Below, one piece after another: positions 27,615 through 36,984 of a stretch of 64,000 nucleotides of DNA. The position numbers and the translations under genes were made by a program. Every line of letters starts with the position of its first letter. Position 1 is the first letter of the stretch. A model generated the notes under the pieces. It was not told the origin of the DNA, did not search any database, and saw nothing but the letters and a program-made list of their open reading frames with translations. The stretch comes from Chromatiales bacterium (ex Bugula neritina AB1) (GTDB lineage Bacteria; Pseudomonadota; Gammaproteobacteria; Granulosicoccales; Granulosicoccaceae). The stretch is taken from the NCBI GenBank assembly GCA_001730015.1, contig MDLA01000091.1:1-64000 (forward strand), read 5' to 3'.

Positions 27615-28664
27615 CTATGTTGAATTTAAATTGTATTTCATTATGCGTCCGTGCGAACTGTTGCGGTCACTTTCCAGTCCATAGACCGGGCCACTAACAG
27701 TGTCTGATTCTTCAAGTACGCCGGTAATCTGCTTTAGATCTTCATCGGTTAACTGAATATCGAATACCGACAGCGTCTGATCAAGGTGGCTGGCGGTTCT
27801 GGCGCCAACAATAGCTGCAGCTACAACCGGCTGCCTTAGCATGTAGGCCACGGCAATCGTCGAAATTCCAGTCTGATGTCTCTTGCCGACTTCAGCTAGC
27901 GTGGTCAGCAGTTTCTGAAATAGAGTCCAGTCACCGAATTCTTTTATGATCAGGCGGTATTTTATCAGTGAGCGATTTTCAAACTGGTAGCCAGGATCAT
28001 TCTTTCCAAGCCAGCTATCAGAAAGGAAACCACCGGCCAGTACACCGTAACAGAGTATTTGAATTCGGTTGCTCTGACACCATTCACTGAAAGCGCCGGC
28101 TGGCCGTGCATCCAGCAGTGAATATTGCACTTGTGCGGTTACCAGATCAAAGTGCTGATCGACAAACGGCTGCATGGCTGCTTCGTCCCAGTTGGTGCAG
28201 GCAAGGTATTTAATTTTGCCTTTCGCGCGCAATGTTTTCAGGTAATCGAGAGCAGCAAGCGGGTTGCCTATAGAAAGATCCCACCAATAGAACTGAACCA
28301 GGTGCAGCTGATCAAGGTTCAGCCGCATAAGCGACCGATCTATAATTGCCTCGATTTCTGTGTTGGTTATTTTGTCCAGCCGCGCGAGGTCGGGAACCAG
28401 CTTGGTATGAACTTCGATAGCATCAGCGGCGCTGTGGCCATCACGCCGCCTCAGGAGCTGAATGGCTTCACCGATCATCTCTTCAACGCCCAGATAAATA
28501 TCGGCGCAATCAAAGGTAGTGATGCCGGCATCTATAAAACGAATCATGTCGTTGATTGCATCAGAACGATTGAACGTGCCATGTCCACCCGCCAGTTGCC
28601 AGCCTCCTTTTATAATCCGGCTGATCGAATACCCGGGTCTGAGTTCGATTCGCTCGACAGTCAC
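27615..28664 (-). CDS. aldo/keto reductase
   Basis: 349 residues from GTG 28664, which overlaps the upstream stop (GTGA). Aldo/keto reductase barrel: SRIIKGGWQLAGGHG, FDCADIYLGVEEMIG (Asp and Tyr), VHTKLVPDL (Lys), LVQFYWWD (the usual His is replaced by Tyr in this motif), VAAAIVGARTASHLDQTL near the NADP site. It shares about the same plan as the AKR half of the neighbouring fusion, so the two are probably paralogues. It is the last gene of the kynureninase operon. Confidence 0.88.
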   Translation of the reverse strand: MTVERIELRPGYSISRIIKGGWQLAGGHGTFNRSDAINDMIRFIDAGITTFDCADIYLGVEEMIGEAIQLLRRRDGHSAADAIEVHTKLVPDLARLDKITNTEIEAIIDRSLMRLNLDQLHLVQFYWWDLSIGNPLAALDYLKTLRAKGKIKYLACTNWDEAAMQPFVDQHFDLVTAQVQYSLLDARPAGAFSEWCQSNRIQILCYGVLAGGFLSDSWLGKNDPGYQFENRSLIKYRLIIKEFGDWTLFQKLLTTLAEVGKRHQTGISTIAVAYMLRQPVVAAAIVGARTASHLDQTLSVFDIQLTDEDLKQITGVLEESDTVSGPVYGLESDRNSSHGRIMKYNLNST

Positions 28665-29047
28665 GGGGCGTCTCCTGTATCAGGTGTTTTTGATTTATCC
28701 CAATACGGCGTGCCGCGCTGGTCCGGAAGCCCGGTGGTACCGGCGTGGGTAAACTGGCGTCGGCCAGTGCGGGTGATATGAAACCGGCCACCGCAATGCG
28801 GGTCGGGGCAGGCGATAACAGCGTCAGTGCTCATCCAGTCGTTTTCGTTTGTATCGCGCTGCTTCGCCGGAAGCAGAGGCAGTAACGCCGCGAGCGGATA
28901 CATCGGGAAACTACCATTCGGGCCGAAGCGCAGATTCTCCCCTTCGACCAGAAAATAGTCTCCCGCCTGATGATTGCAAACCATGGGCTGGCCTGTTGCT
29001 ATTACTTCGACTTTTAAATCATAAAGCCAGAATGTCGCTTCAGTCAT
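28661..29047 (-). CDS. TIGR04076-like small protein
   Basis: 128 residues. The pattern VEVIATGQPMVCNHQAGDYF, FPMYPLAALLPLLPAKQR, WMSTDAVIACPDPHCGGRFH matches TIGR04076-type proteins, which carry a conserved Cys in a KxxC-like context and a CPD motif. The function is unknown; a redox or metal role is plausible from the Cys/His content. Overlaps the SRPBCC gene upstream by 8 bp and the AKR gene downstream by 4 bp, so it is tightly coupled in this operon. Confidence 0.65.
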   Translation of the reverse strand: MTEATFWLYDLKVEVIATGQPMVCNHQAGDYFLVEGENLRFGPNGSFPMYPLAALLPLLPAKQRDTNENDWMSTDAVIACPDPHCGGRFHITRTGRRQFTHAGTTGLPDQRGTPYWDKSKTPDTGDAP

Positions 29048-29486
29048 AGGGTTCTCTGCGATGATCGTAGCCGCATTCTATCAGTGATTTAATGAGCCCG
29101 ACTTCAACGGCGTGAGTGTCTTTCAGCGCCTGCCAGCGCGCATCGTCCATAGTAGTTGTACGAAGGGAAATGATCATGAGCAGGCAGCTGTTGGAATCGG
29201 CGCCGAATTCTCTACCGTCAGTGATGCGCGCAAAAATACGTGAAGTCATCGACTCCACCGTATTCCCCACCTGATAGTCGATCAGCTGTTGTTCGGGGTG
29301 GGGTAGCACGCGTACATAGACAGAGCTGCCGTTGTGCAGAGTTCTGCCATGCACCAAACCCTCTTCTAGTAATTTTATGCGCCAGGTACCAAACGACCAG
29401 AGATCCAGTTTGCCGGCGTCAGCCATGAAATCAAATACCTCAGTGGCCGGGCGATCTATAACACTACTGGCAACGTCGCTAGTCAT
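29040..29486 (-). CDS. SRPBCC (START/Bet v1-like) family protein
   Basis: 148 residues. The start SSVIDRPATEVFDFMADAGKLDLWSF is the typical first strand and helices of the SRPBCC hydrophobic-pocket fold, and the C-terminal long helix (RWQALKDTHAVEVGLIKSLI) fits. These proteins bind or process small hydrophobic ligands. It lies 35 bp downstream of kynureninase and overlaps the next gene by 8 bp, so it probably handles an aromatic or ring-derived ligand in the same route. Confidence 0.75.
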   Translation of the reverse strand: MTSDVASSVIDRPATEVFDFMADAGKLDLWSFGTWRIKLLEEGLVHGRTLHNGSSVYVRVLPHPEQQLIDYQVGNTVESMTSRIFARITDGREFGADSNSCLLMIISLRTTTMDDARWQALKDTHAVEVGLIKSLIECGYDHRREPYD

Positions 29487-29521
29487 ACAGTGATAAGCCT
29501 TTTTCAGTGAGGTGGATCGCC

Positions 29522-30769
29522 TTACACCGATACTTTCTGAAATTTCGGATCCCGCCAGCTTTCGCTTTGCAGAATTTCCTTCAGGCGTTCTACGGTAGTC
29601 CAGATGTCGGTGTAGCTCAGGTAGAGCGCACCCAGCCCGAAGCGCAGCGCGTCGGGTTTACGGAAAGAACCGACAACGCCTGCCGCCAGCAGCGCTTCGC
29701 ATAGCGGGCCGGCTCCTTCATGTGAAAAGCCGATATGGCCGCCACGTAAGTCGTATTCTTTTGGTGTGTTCACGCTGACGCCCAGATCACTACACTCCTG
29801 TTCCAGCAGGTTGATCATCAGGTTGCCGAGAGCTCTATGCTTGCTCCAGAGAGTGCTGGCATCTACCTCGCGCCAGATGTCTGCAGCGCAGCTGAATACT
29901 TCGTTGGCAATAACCGCCGGCGTGCCGGTTGCGTGTCGCCAGGTACCTTTGTGTGGTGTGTATTCTGTAGCGAACGCGAATACATCACCGTGCCCCATCC
30001 AGCCGCAAATTGTTGGCCAGGCTTTGTCGCCATGATCGGGGTGTACCCAGCAATAAGCTGCACCACCGGGCCCGCCGGATAAATACTTATAGCCGCAACC
30101 GACAGCAAAGTCGGCCTGGCTTGTCATCAGGTCAACCGGAATTGCACCGGCTGAATGAGACAGATCCCAGACCGTAAGTGCACCAGCCTCATGTGCCCGC
30201 CGGTTGATATCGGCCATATCCCAGCGTTCACCGGAGCGATAATCGACATGACTTAAATAAATAACAGCAGTATCCGGGCTGATGGAATCGATCAGTTGTT
30301 GTCGTGATTCGCATACTGTTATAACCGGGTCACCGTCGAGCGCACCGGGTAGTCCCTGGGCAACGTACAGGTCGGTCGGGAAATTGGTGTCTTCGGTCAG
30401 AATAACCCGGCCATTCAAGCGTACACGCCAGGCATACGTTAGCAGTTTATAGAGATTGACCGTTGTGTTATCACAGGCAATTACATCGTCGGGCTCAGCG
30501 CCGATTAGATGTGAGATAGCAGCACCAATCTGAAACGGTCGTTCCATCCACTCGAAATGATTCCAGCCCTGGCGGCGCAGTTCCACCCACGCCTCATCAA
30601 AAAACGATTGCATGTGTGCAGGTACTGTAGCTGGCATTGCGCCCATTGAATTGGCGTCGAGAAAAATGGTGTCGGCTTTTGGCGTTTGAAAGCGCTGACG
30701 GAATGCCGCGAGGGGATCGCTGGCATCCATCTGCAGGCAATCGTCTCGGGTTATCTGCGGTGACGCCAT
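29522..30769 (-). CDS. kynU: kynureninase
   Basis: 415 residues, normal for bacterial KynU. PLP fold-type I: FLDANSMGAMP near the start, DDVIACDNTTVNLYKLL, DLSHSAGAIPVDLM (PLP-ring Asp) and VGCGYKYLSGGPGG (Schiff-base Lys), then GWMGHGDVFAF and the C-terminal ALRFGLGALYLSYTDIW. It cleaves kynurenine or 3-hydroxykynurenine to (hydroxy)anthranilate and alanine. First gene of a four-gene minus-strand operon. No tryptophan dioxygenase is in the window. An exported cyclase-family (KynB-like) gene lies at 36004-36984, in a separate unit. Confidence 0.93.
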   Translation of the reverse strand: MASPQITRDDCLQMDASDPLAAFRQRFQTPKADTIFLDANSMGAMPATVPAHMQSFFDEAWVELRRQGWNHFEWMERPFQIGAAISHLIGAEPDDVIACDNTTVNLYKLLTYAWRVRLNGRVILTEDTNFPTDLYVAQGLPGALDGDPVITVCESRQQLIDSISPDTAVIYLSHVDYRSGERWDMADINRRAHEAGALTVWDLSHSAGAIPVDLMTSQADFAVGCGYKYLSGGPGGAAYCWVHPDHGDKAWPTICGWMGHGDVFAFATEYTPHKGTWRHATGTPAVIANEVFSCAADIWREVDASTLWSKHRALGNLMINLLEQECSDLGVSVNTPKEYDLRGGHIGFSHEGAGPLCEALLAAGVVGSFRKPDALRFGLGALYLSYTDIWTTVERLKEILQSESWRDPKFQKVSV

Positions 30770-31012
30770 AGGTTGGGTACTCTGCCGGTATGAATGGACA
30801 GGCTACCATGTCTCGACAAAGTTGCGAAGCGCTCACAGAGCACCGGAACAGCAGTGTAAAATGAATAGCGGTATGAAATCGATCTATCTCGTCGGCGGGG
30901 GCGGCGGAGTTTTCCATCACTGTGATTAATTCGTGCCGGTGTGCTGCAGATACGCTGGTCTGGAGAAGGAAATTTGCAATAATGGAGTCGATGGCGAATC
31001 CGGAGCAGCAAA

Positions 31013-33121
31013 TTGATTAATACCGCAAGCGAACAGCGTTGCCGTTTGGCTGTAGATATAGGAGGTACATTTACCGATGTGGTTCTTGAATCGGTGGCTG
31101 GTCGAAACAGTGCCAAGGTGCTAACAACACATAAAGCTCCGGAAGAGGGGGTTATGCAAGGCATTGATCAAGTGCTCCTGCAGGCGGGCAACTGCGCGGC
31201 CGATGTACAGCTAGTTATGCACGGAACCACGCTCGCGACCAATGCATTAATTGAGCGTAAAGGGGCAAAGACAGCGTTTCTTACCACGGCCGGGTTTCGC
31301 GATATTCTGGAGATGGGTTTCGAGAAACGCTTTGCACAGTATAACCTTGATGCGCGCCGCCCCGCTCCGCTGGTGCCTCGAACGTTGCGCTATACCGTGC
31401 CGGAGAGAATTTCAGCATCCGGGAATGTGGTCGAACCGCTGGATCAGGCGGCCGTACGTCGCGCAGCCGGTGCAATGCGTGAAGCCGGTGTTGAAGCGGT
31501 AGCAGTGGGCTTTCTGCACGCTTATGCACACCCGCAGCATGAACGTGAAGCAGCGGAAATATTAAGTGTAGAGCTACCGGATACAACCGTTTGCCTCTCC
31601 AGTGAGGTGTGCCCGGAAATGCGTGAATACGAGCGCTTTTCAACCACCGCAGCCAATTCCTATATACGTCCGCTAATGGCAGGCTATCTCGGGCAGCTCA
31701 GGCAGCGGCTGATCGTTGCCGGATTTTCCTGCCCGACGTTTCTAATGATGTCCGGCGGTGGACTGACCACACTGGATAACGCCATGCGGTTACCGATAAG
31801 GCTGGTTGAATCAGGGCCGGCCGGTGGGGCACTGCTCGCTGCAGATATCGCCCGGTCACGTAACCTGAATGCTGTGCTTGCGTTTGATATGGGTGGCACT
31901 ACCGCGAAGATCTGCCTTATAGAAAATGGCAAGCCCGACCGCAGTCGCAGCTTCGAGATAGCACGTGAATACCGCGACATGAAAGGCAGTGGCCTGCCGG
32001 TGCGAATTCCGGTGATAGAGATGATCGAAATCGGTGCCGGTGGAGGTTCTATAGCACGTATCGACGAAATGCAGCGTATCAGAGTGGGGCCGGATAGTGC
32101 AGGGTCTGATCCCGGCCCGGTAGCCTATGGTTCCGGGGGGAAGCTGCCAACCGTTACCGACGCAAACCTGTCTCTTGGAAAAATAGATCCCGATAATTTT
32201 GCCGGAGGCCACATACTGCTCGACAAGGCAGCTGCAGCTGCCGCGATCAAAGCTGGAATAGGTGATTCCCTTAATCTGGATAGTTTCTGGTCTGCCGCAG
32301 GTATTGTTGAGATAGTCGAGGAAAATATGGCCAATGCCGCACAGGTACACGCGATAGAACGCGGCCGTGAACCTTCCGAATACACGATGGTAGCCTTCGG
32401 TGGAGGCGCACCATTGCATGCCGCCCGACTAGCCGAAAAACTCGGTATAAGCAATATAATCGTTCCAGTGGGTGCAGGTGTAGGCTCGGCTATCGGTTTT
32501 CTTCGGGCCCCTGTGTCGTATCAGGTGGTTAGAAGTTTTCGTACAACTTTAAGTAACACGAGTCTGATCGCGCTCAACAAACTGCTCAACACCATGACAA
32601 CCCAGGCGCTCAATGTGGTGAAGCAGGGTGCTGGTGATAGTGAGCTGTACTATGAACGCCTGGTTGAATTGCGTTACCTCGGTCAGGGACACGAACTTTC
32701 AATAGAGCTGCCGGAATCGGAACTTGTTGCTGCTGATCTGCCAGTCATCAGGCATAAGTTCGAAGCGCTCTATGAGAAAATCTATGGTTTAGCCATGCCC
32801 GACGCACAAGTAGAGTGTGTGTCGTGGTCTATTACTGTTAGTACAGCGCCGCAAGCGAGCGACCCGACAACTCCATTGGCTGCAACGAACCCGGTAGAGT
32901 GCAGGCAGCAGCGCAAGGTTTATGATGCAGGCACCGGTGGCCCGATCAATCATGGAATTTACCAGCGCAGTGAGCTGACTGTTTCAGACTCCCTGGAAGG
33001 GCCGGCAGTTGTTGTTGAAGAAGAAACCAGTACCGTCGTTCCAACCGGATTTTCCATGGTTGTAGATACCGGTGGTGCATTGTCGATCAAAAAACTAACT
33101 GGTAAGGGGAATCACTCATGA
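31013..33121 (+). CDS. hydantoinase/oxoprolinase family protein, HyuA subunit
   Basis: 702 residues. Start is TTG 31013, supported by GGAG at 31002-31005. The nearby ATGs are out of frame. RLAVDIGGTFTDVVLE is the ASKHA-type phosphate loop, with VMHGTTLATNALIERKG, SSEVCPEMREYERFSTTAAN, GGTTAKICLIENG and GAGGGSIARID as further family blocks. HyuA-type subunits hydrolyse hydantoins, oxoproline or similar cyclic amides with ATP, with HyuB. ATGA overlap with hyuB. Divergent from kynureninase across 243 bp. Confidence 0.9.
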   Translation: MINTASEQRCRLAVDIGGTFTDVVLESVAGRNSAKVLTTHKAPEEGVMQGIDQVLLQAGNCAADVQLVMHGTTLATNALIERKGAKTAFLTTAGFRDILEMGFEKRFAQYNLDARRPAPLVPRTLRYTVPERISASGNVVEPLDQAAVRRAAGAMREAGVEAVAVGFLHAYAHPQHEREAAEILSVELPDTTVCLSSEVCPEMREYERFSTTAANSYIRPLMAGYLGQLRQRLIVAGFSCPTFLMMSGGGLTTLDNAMRLPIRLVESGPAGGALLAADIARSRNLNAVLAFDMGGTTAKICLIENGKPDRSRSFEIAREYRDMKGSGLPVRIPVIEMIEIGAGGGSIARIDEMQRIRVGPDSAGSDPGPVAYGSGGKLPTVTDANLSLGKIDPDNFAGGHILLDKAAAAAAIKAGIGDSLNLDSFWSAAGIVEIVEENMANAAQVHAIERGREPSEYTMVAFGGGAPLHAARLAEKLGISNIIVPVGAGVGSAIGFLRAPVSYQVVRSFRTTLSNTSLIALNKLLNTMTTQALNVVKQGAGDSELYYERLVELRYLGQGHELSIELPESELVAADLPVIRHKFEALYEKIYGLAMPDAQVECVSWSITVSTAPQASDPTTPLAATNPVECRQQRKVYDAGTGGPINHGIYQRSELTVSDSLEGPAVVVEEETSTVVPTGFSMVVDTGGALSIKKLTGKGNHS

Positions 33122-34779
33122 GCCAGCAGAGCCTGCAATTGATTCATCATCAGGTAATGTGGACACGCCTGATCTCCGTGGTCGAAGAGCAGGCCCAGGC
33201 ACTGTTGCGCACCGCGTTTGGATCGGTTGTCAGAGAGGCAGGTGATCTATCAGCCGGTGTTTATGATACAAACGGTCGAATGATGGCGCAGGCCGTAACA
33301 GGCACGCCGGGTCATGTAAATACCATGGCAATGGCTATGCAGCATTTCCTGCAGCGGTTCCCGCTCGATACCATGCAGCCCGGAGATGTTTTTGTCACCA
33401 ATGATCCATGGATGGGTACCGGTCATCTTTTTGACTTTATACTGGTTACCCCTGCCTTTATAGATGAAAAGCCCGTAGCGTTGTTTGCCTCAACCAGTCA
33501 CGTCACCGATGTGGGCGGCAGAGGCTTCACCGCTGATGCAACATCGGTATACGAAGAAGGCACCCTGATTCCGCATATGCGCATGCGCAGCAATTATCAG
33601 CTGAATGAAGATCTGCTGAATATTATTGCGGCAAACAGTCGTAACCCGGTTGAAGTGCTTGGTGATATTCGCTCGCTCGTATCGTGTAACGATGTCGGGG
33701 TTAAGCGATTGCAATCAATGATGAGTGAATTCAATCTAGACAAACTAGATGACCTCGCCCGGCACATATTTGAATCATCAGAGCAGGCAACGCGTGCAGC
33801 AATAGCCCGGGTACCCGATGGTGTTTATCGCTCTTCAATGACAATAGACGGCTACGAAAAGCCAATTGAGCTCAGTTCTTCACTAACCATCAGCGGCAGT
33901 AATATAGTGGTAGACTATGCTGGCAGCTCACCCGCTTCACGCTACGGAATTAATTCCCCCAAGTGTTATACAGACGCTTATTCCGTTTTCGGATTGAAGT
34001 GTGTAATAGCACCGGACACACCAAACAATTATGCCTCTCTGCAGTGCTTTGAGGTGCGTGCCGAGCCAGGTTCGTGCGTTGCCCCCGAGCGGCCGTCACC
34101 AGTCACCGCCCGTCATGTTATAGGGCAGATGCTGCCCGATGCCATGTTCGGTTGTCTGGCGCAGGCATTGCCGGATGAAACGCCCGCTGAAAGTGCCGGT
34201 TCTATATGGGTACTGGCCATGTCGAGTGTCAGTGATTCCAAGGGTAAAAATATCGAACCTTTTAATGTGATGAATGTGGGCCTCGGTGGAGTCGGTGCAT
34301 CCGCATCTGCACCGGGCCTGAACACCACCGCCTTCCCATCCGGAGTAGGCGGCATTCCGGTAGAAGTCACCGAAACCGAATCGCCTCTATTGTTTCGCCA
34401 CAAGGAATTTATAAAAGATTCCGGTGGCGCCGGCAAAATGCCCGGAGGGCTGTCACAGAGAATTGAAATCACCCATACAGACAACACCGATTTTTTGGTG
34501 TCAGCCGCAACCTGGGACCGGTTCGATAACCCCCCGAGAGGCAGGGCAGGCGGGCAGGATGGCAGTGCCGGAAAATCCTATCTTGCCTCCGGTGCAACAC
34601 TGCAAGGTAAAACCACACACCGCATACCCGCCGGTGACGCCCTGGTCGTGGAGCTGCCCGGTGGCGGTGGTTTCGGAAATCCTTCCGATCGCAGCAAAGA
34701 AGAAGTAAAAGCTGAGCTTGAAGCAGAAACTATCAGCTATGACAGGGCCAGGGAGTGGTACAACCACAAAGAAAACTAG
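33118..34779 (+). CDS. hydantoinase B/oxoprolinase family protein, HyuB subunit
   Basis: 553 residues. The family blocks VYDTNGRMMAQAVTGTPGHV, GDVFVTNDPWMGTGHLFDF, VDYAGSSPASRYGIN, GGSGAGKMPGG-like (DSGGAGKMPGG) and the C-terminal ELPGGGGFGNPSDR are all present. It forms the ATP-dependent amidohydrolase with the HyuA subunit encoded just upstream (4-bp overlap). The ring substrate (N-methylhydantoin, oxoproline, acetophenone-like) is not decided by sequence. Convergent with a DUF3299 gene 12 bp away. Confidence 0.92.
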   Translation: MSQQSLQLIHHQVMWTRLISVVEEQAQALLRTAFGSVVREAGDLSAGVYDTNGRMMAQAVTGTPGHVNTMAMAMQHFLQRFPLDTMQPGDVFVTNDPWMGTGHLFDFILVTPAFIDEKPVALFASTSHVTDVGGRGFTADATSVYEEGTLIPHMRMRSNYQLNEDLLNIIAANSRNPVEVLGDIRSLVSCNDVGVKRLQSMMSEFNLDKLDDLARHIFESSEQATRAAIARVPDGVYRSSMTIDGYEKPIELSSSLTISGSNIVVDYAGSSPASRYGINSPKCYTDAYSVFGLKCVIAPDTPNNYASLQCFEVRAEPGSCVAPERPSPVTARHVIGQMLPDAMFGCLAQALPDETPAESAGSIWVLAMSSVSDSKGKNIEPFNVMNVGLGGVGASASAPGLNTTAFPSGVGGIPVEVTETESPLLFRHKEFIKDSGGAGKMPGGLSQRIEITHTDNTDFLVSAATWDRFDNPPRGRAGGQDGSAGKSYLASGATLQGKTTHRIPAGDALVVELPGGGGFGNPSDRSKEEVKAELEAETISYDRAREWYNHKEN

Positions 34780-34791
34780 AAAATCAGTGGA

Positions 34792-35490
34792 CTATTCCAT
34801 TGGTTCTATATGCATAACCTGCATGCTGTAGCCCATAGGCACTTGCGCCTGACCGTCAACAAGGTGAAGTTCCGAACTGGCTGGCTGCGCCCTCAGGTGC
34901 CCGGTAATTAACACGGGGTCGTAGAGCCCTTTGACCTGATAGGCCGATTCCAGCTCCGCCAGTACCACTTGATTTGGTGGTGGTGGCGGGACGTGAATGC
35001 AGGCTCCGACAAATGGAACCAGCAGGAACTCGGTAACACCGTCCTCTTCCAGTTCAAGTGGCAGCGCATAGCCTGGCAGGCGAACCAGTTTCCCATCCAG
35101 CGCGCTGTTAACCGCTTTGCCACGTGCGCCGATTGCCTGATCACGCCCGGTCACGGCTGCAAGCAACCGATCGACATCGACGCCGTCAGAGCGGTGTTTT
35201 TCCAGCAGTGTCATCGCATTGCGATATTCCGGTCCGTCACGGGAAATCACATGCGCATTGGCGTCTGCCTGCACCTTGCCTATATAGCCGAGATCAAAGC
35301 GAATGTTCATTGGTGTATCGGCTAATGCATCCCCCAGTGGTTCCATTGGCGGCACCAGATCTTGCCATTCGAGTTTTTCTGCACCGGATATATCTACGGT
35401 TCGTGCTGGGTAATTTTGGTCATGGAATCGCATTGCAGCAAAAAGCACTATGCTGGAAATCACCGCAATGATCAGAATACGTAGCCCCAT
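34792..35490 (-). CDS. DUF3299 domain protein, membrane-anchored
   Basis: 232 residues from ATG 35490, which has AGGAG 5 nt upstream. The longer frame to 35556 lacks such a site. One N-terminal membrane helix (LRILIIAVISSIVLFAAM) and a periplasmic domain with VRLPGYALPLELEEDGVTEF and LVPFVGACIHVPPPPPNQVV, the hallmark of DUF3299 (a Cys/His-containing motif). The function is unknown; family members often lie near transport genes. Appears monocistronic. Confidence 0.8.
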   Translation of the reverse strand: MGLRILIIAVISSIVLFAAMRFHDQNYPARTVDISGAEKLEWQDLVPPMEPLGDALADTPMNIRFDLGYIGKVQADANAHVISRDGPEYRNAMTLLEKHRSDGVDVDRLLAAVTGRDQAIGARGKAVNSALDGKLVRLPGYALPLELEEDGVTEFLLVPFVGACIHVPPPPPNQVVLAELESAYQVKGLYDPVLITGHLRAQPASSELHLVDGQAQVPMGYSMQVMHIEPME

Positions 35491-35721
35491 GGTGGCTCCT
35501 GATTCAAGGAACTGGAATCGCAAATAGCACAATGCAGTCTTTACAGACGAGCGCAATTATTCTGAATTATCATCGTTGCTGTCGATGGTCGGCACGCAGC
35601 AGATTCTGCGTAAACGAACGGCAACGATCAATTGCTGCCGTCCGCTCCTGCAATGGTACGCAATCAGTGCTACTGGTTTTCTCGATGGTACTATCGAGGT
35701 ACTTTCTGCCGGCAACAACGT

Positions 35722-35841
35722 AGGAGTCTGTCCGAGAACTAGAAAAATGGAATTATACATACCAGATATAGAGATAAGTAAGATCACAATCGCTACATAT
35801 GGTATGTCGTTTTGTAAAATTCCAGTTCTCGGACAGCCACG
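35722..35841. repeat. MITE family B, copy 1
   Basis: About 120 bp with inverted ends TGTCCGAGAACT and AGTTCTCGGACA, and a second inner inverted pair ACATACCA/TGGTATGT. It is nearly identical (one G/A change noticed) to 56607-56723, so transposition was recent. It directly abuts a family A element. Confidence 0.8.
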
Positions 35842-35844
35842 TAG

Positions 35845-36004
35845 GAGCCTGTCTTAGAATAAATGATCTACTGCGGATGCGGTCTTTTGGCCAGCTATTG
35901 CGATCGATTTTGTTGAATAAGAATAACTATTCGCCTAAATCGATCGCACTATCTGACTCAAAACCTCACGCCCTCGCTACGACCCTCATTCTCAGACCGG
36001 CTCC
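35845..36004. repeat. MITE family A, copy 2
   Basis: 160 bp, ends GAGCCTGTCTTAGAAT and (far end) ATTCTCAGACCGGCTC. The interior AACTATTCGCCTAAATCGAT is shared with the copies at 41393, 56446 and 56729. Its outer end touches the stop codon of the cyclase gene: the flanking CTAG supplies the TAG (36006-36004). Confidence 0.8.
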
Positions 36005-36984
36005 TAGCCGCCAACACCAGCGCCCTTCGGCTTGATTGCAATGGCGCGGGTCAGGCCCCCCGACATATCAACAACCTTTGCACTCAGCGAGATAAAATAG
36101 GCACCACGTGCTGGGAGTTGACCGACATTGCGGCAAAACTCGGTCCAGGAACCCCCTTTTTCCAGGAACTTTACATGCGTCATCTGCGCCATCGGTTTGC
36201 CTTCCCACATATGTCCAATCGGTCCCATTGAAGGACTATCTATAGCCAGATGTGTCACCCCTTTCGAAGCGAGATATTCAACGGCTTCCGGTGTGGGGGC
36301 TGGCCAGCCGGGAACGTTGCCGCCCACCAGTGGATCCCAGGCTAGACGGTTGCCTTCAGGAAAGGGCTTGTAGTAAAGATCGTCATAGCCCGAGTAAAAC
36401 AACACAACGTCGCCAGCTTTAATTTCGCCGTTGCTTTCCTCGTCCGCCTTTATCATGTCGACCGTGATTAACGGGCTCTTTCCGCCGTCAGCTTTATCCA
36501 GGATGGCGCTCACATCGACCACAACCGCAGCCCCCATCATATTTTCAACCGGATACTTGTCACCGGTCATCCATCCGGCGTCGGACTGAAATTCAATGCC
36601 GGAGCCTTCAGGCGGAACAAAGTGCGCCGGAAAGTCAGCCTGTGTGCCCGTGTGCTCGTCAATTACCATCTGCTGGCTGTAGTAGGGGAAGACAGATTGC
36701 ACAAGATTTTCCTGTACCGTATCGCCTGCACCGCCCGCGCCCTGTCGTGGGTTTTTAGAATAAGGTCCGTCCTGGGTTTCAAACCAGTTCATCGTCCAGC
36801 GCCTGAACGGCGGATGAAACGGCCAGTGTGCCGGATAGTTTTCCGAAATGGTGACAGTTAAATCGACCACTTCTCCACCACCGACCGCCGCAGCGATTTC
36901 AGATGCCGGGTCGGCCTGTGCCATTGCTCCCGTTAGTAATAATGCAACGCCTGAAGCAGTGACTAAATTACGCAATTTAAGCAT
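36004..36984 (-). CDS. exported cyclase-family protein (KynB-like fold)
   Basis: 326 residues with a signal peptide (LVTASGVALLLTGAMAQA), so probably periplasmic. Cyclase/kynurenine-formamidase fold: VVDLTVTISENYPAHWPF, DEHTGTQADFPAHF, GDVVLFYSGYDD and GVTHLAIDSPSMG. The metal motif is normally HxGTHxDxPxHF; here the second His is Gln (HTGTQADFPAHF), which may alter metal binding. The family hydrolyses formyl-amides, cyclic imides or esters. Its last codons run into a MITE, so the natural C-terminus may have been changed. Confidence 0.82.
   Translation of the reverse strand: MLKLRNLVTASGVALLLTGAMAQADPASEIAAAVGGGEVVDLTVTISENYPAHWPFHPPFRRWTMNWFETQDGPYSKNPRQGAGGAGDTVQENLVQSVFPYYSQQMVIDEHTGTQADFPAHFVPPEGSGIEFQSDAGWMTGDKYPVENMMGAAVVVDVSAILDKADGGKSPLITVDMIKADEESNGEIKAGDVVLFYSGYDDLYYKPFPEGNRLAWDPLVGGNVPGWPAPTPEAVEYLASKGVTHLAIDSPSMGPIGHMWEGKPMAQMTHVKFLEKGGSWTEFCRNVGQLPARGAYFISLSAKVVDMSGGLTRAIAIKPKGAGVGG

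Noticed and set aside
35576..35857. 93-codon plus-strand frame across the MITE B element
   Set aside because: The frame is made largely of the palindromic repeat and is not kept in the second copy's surroundings.
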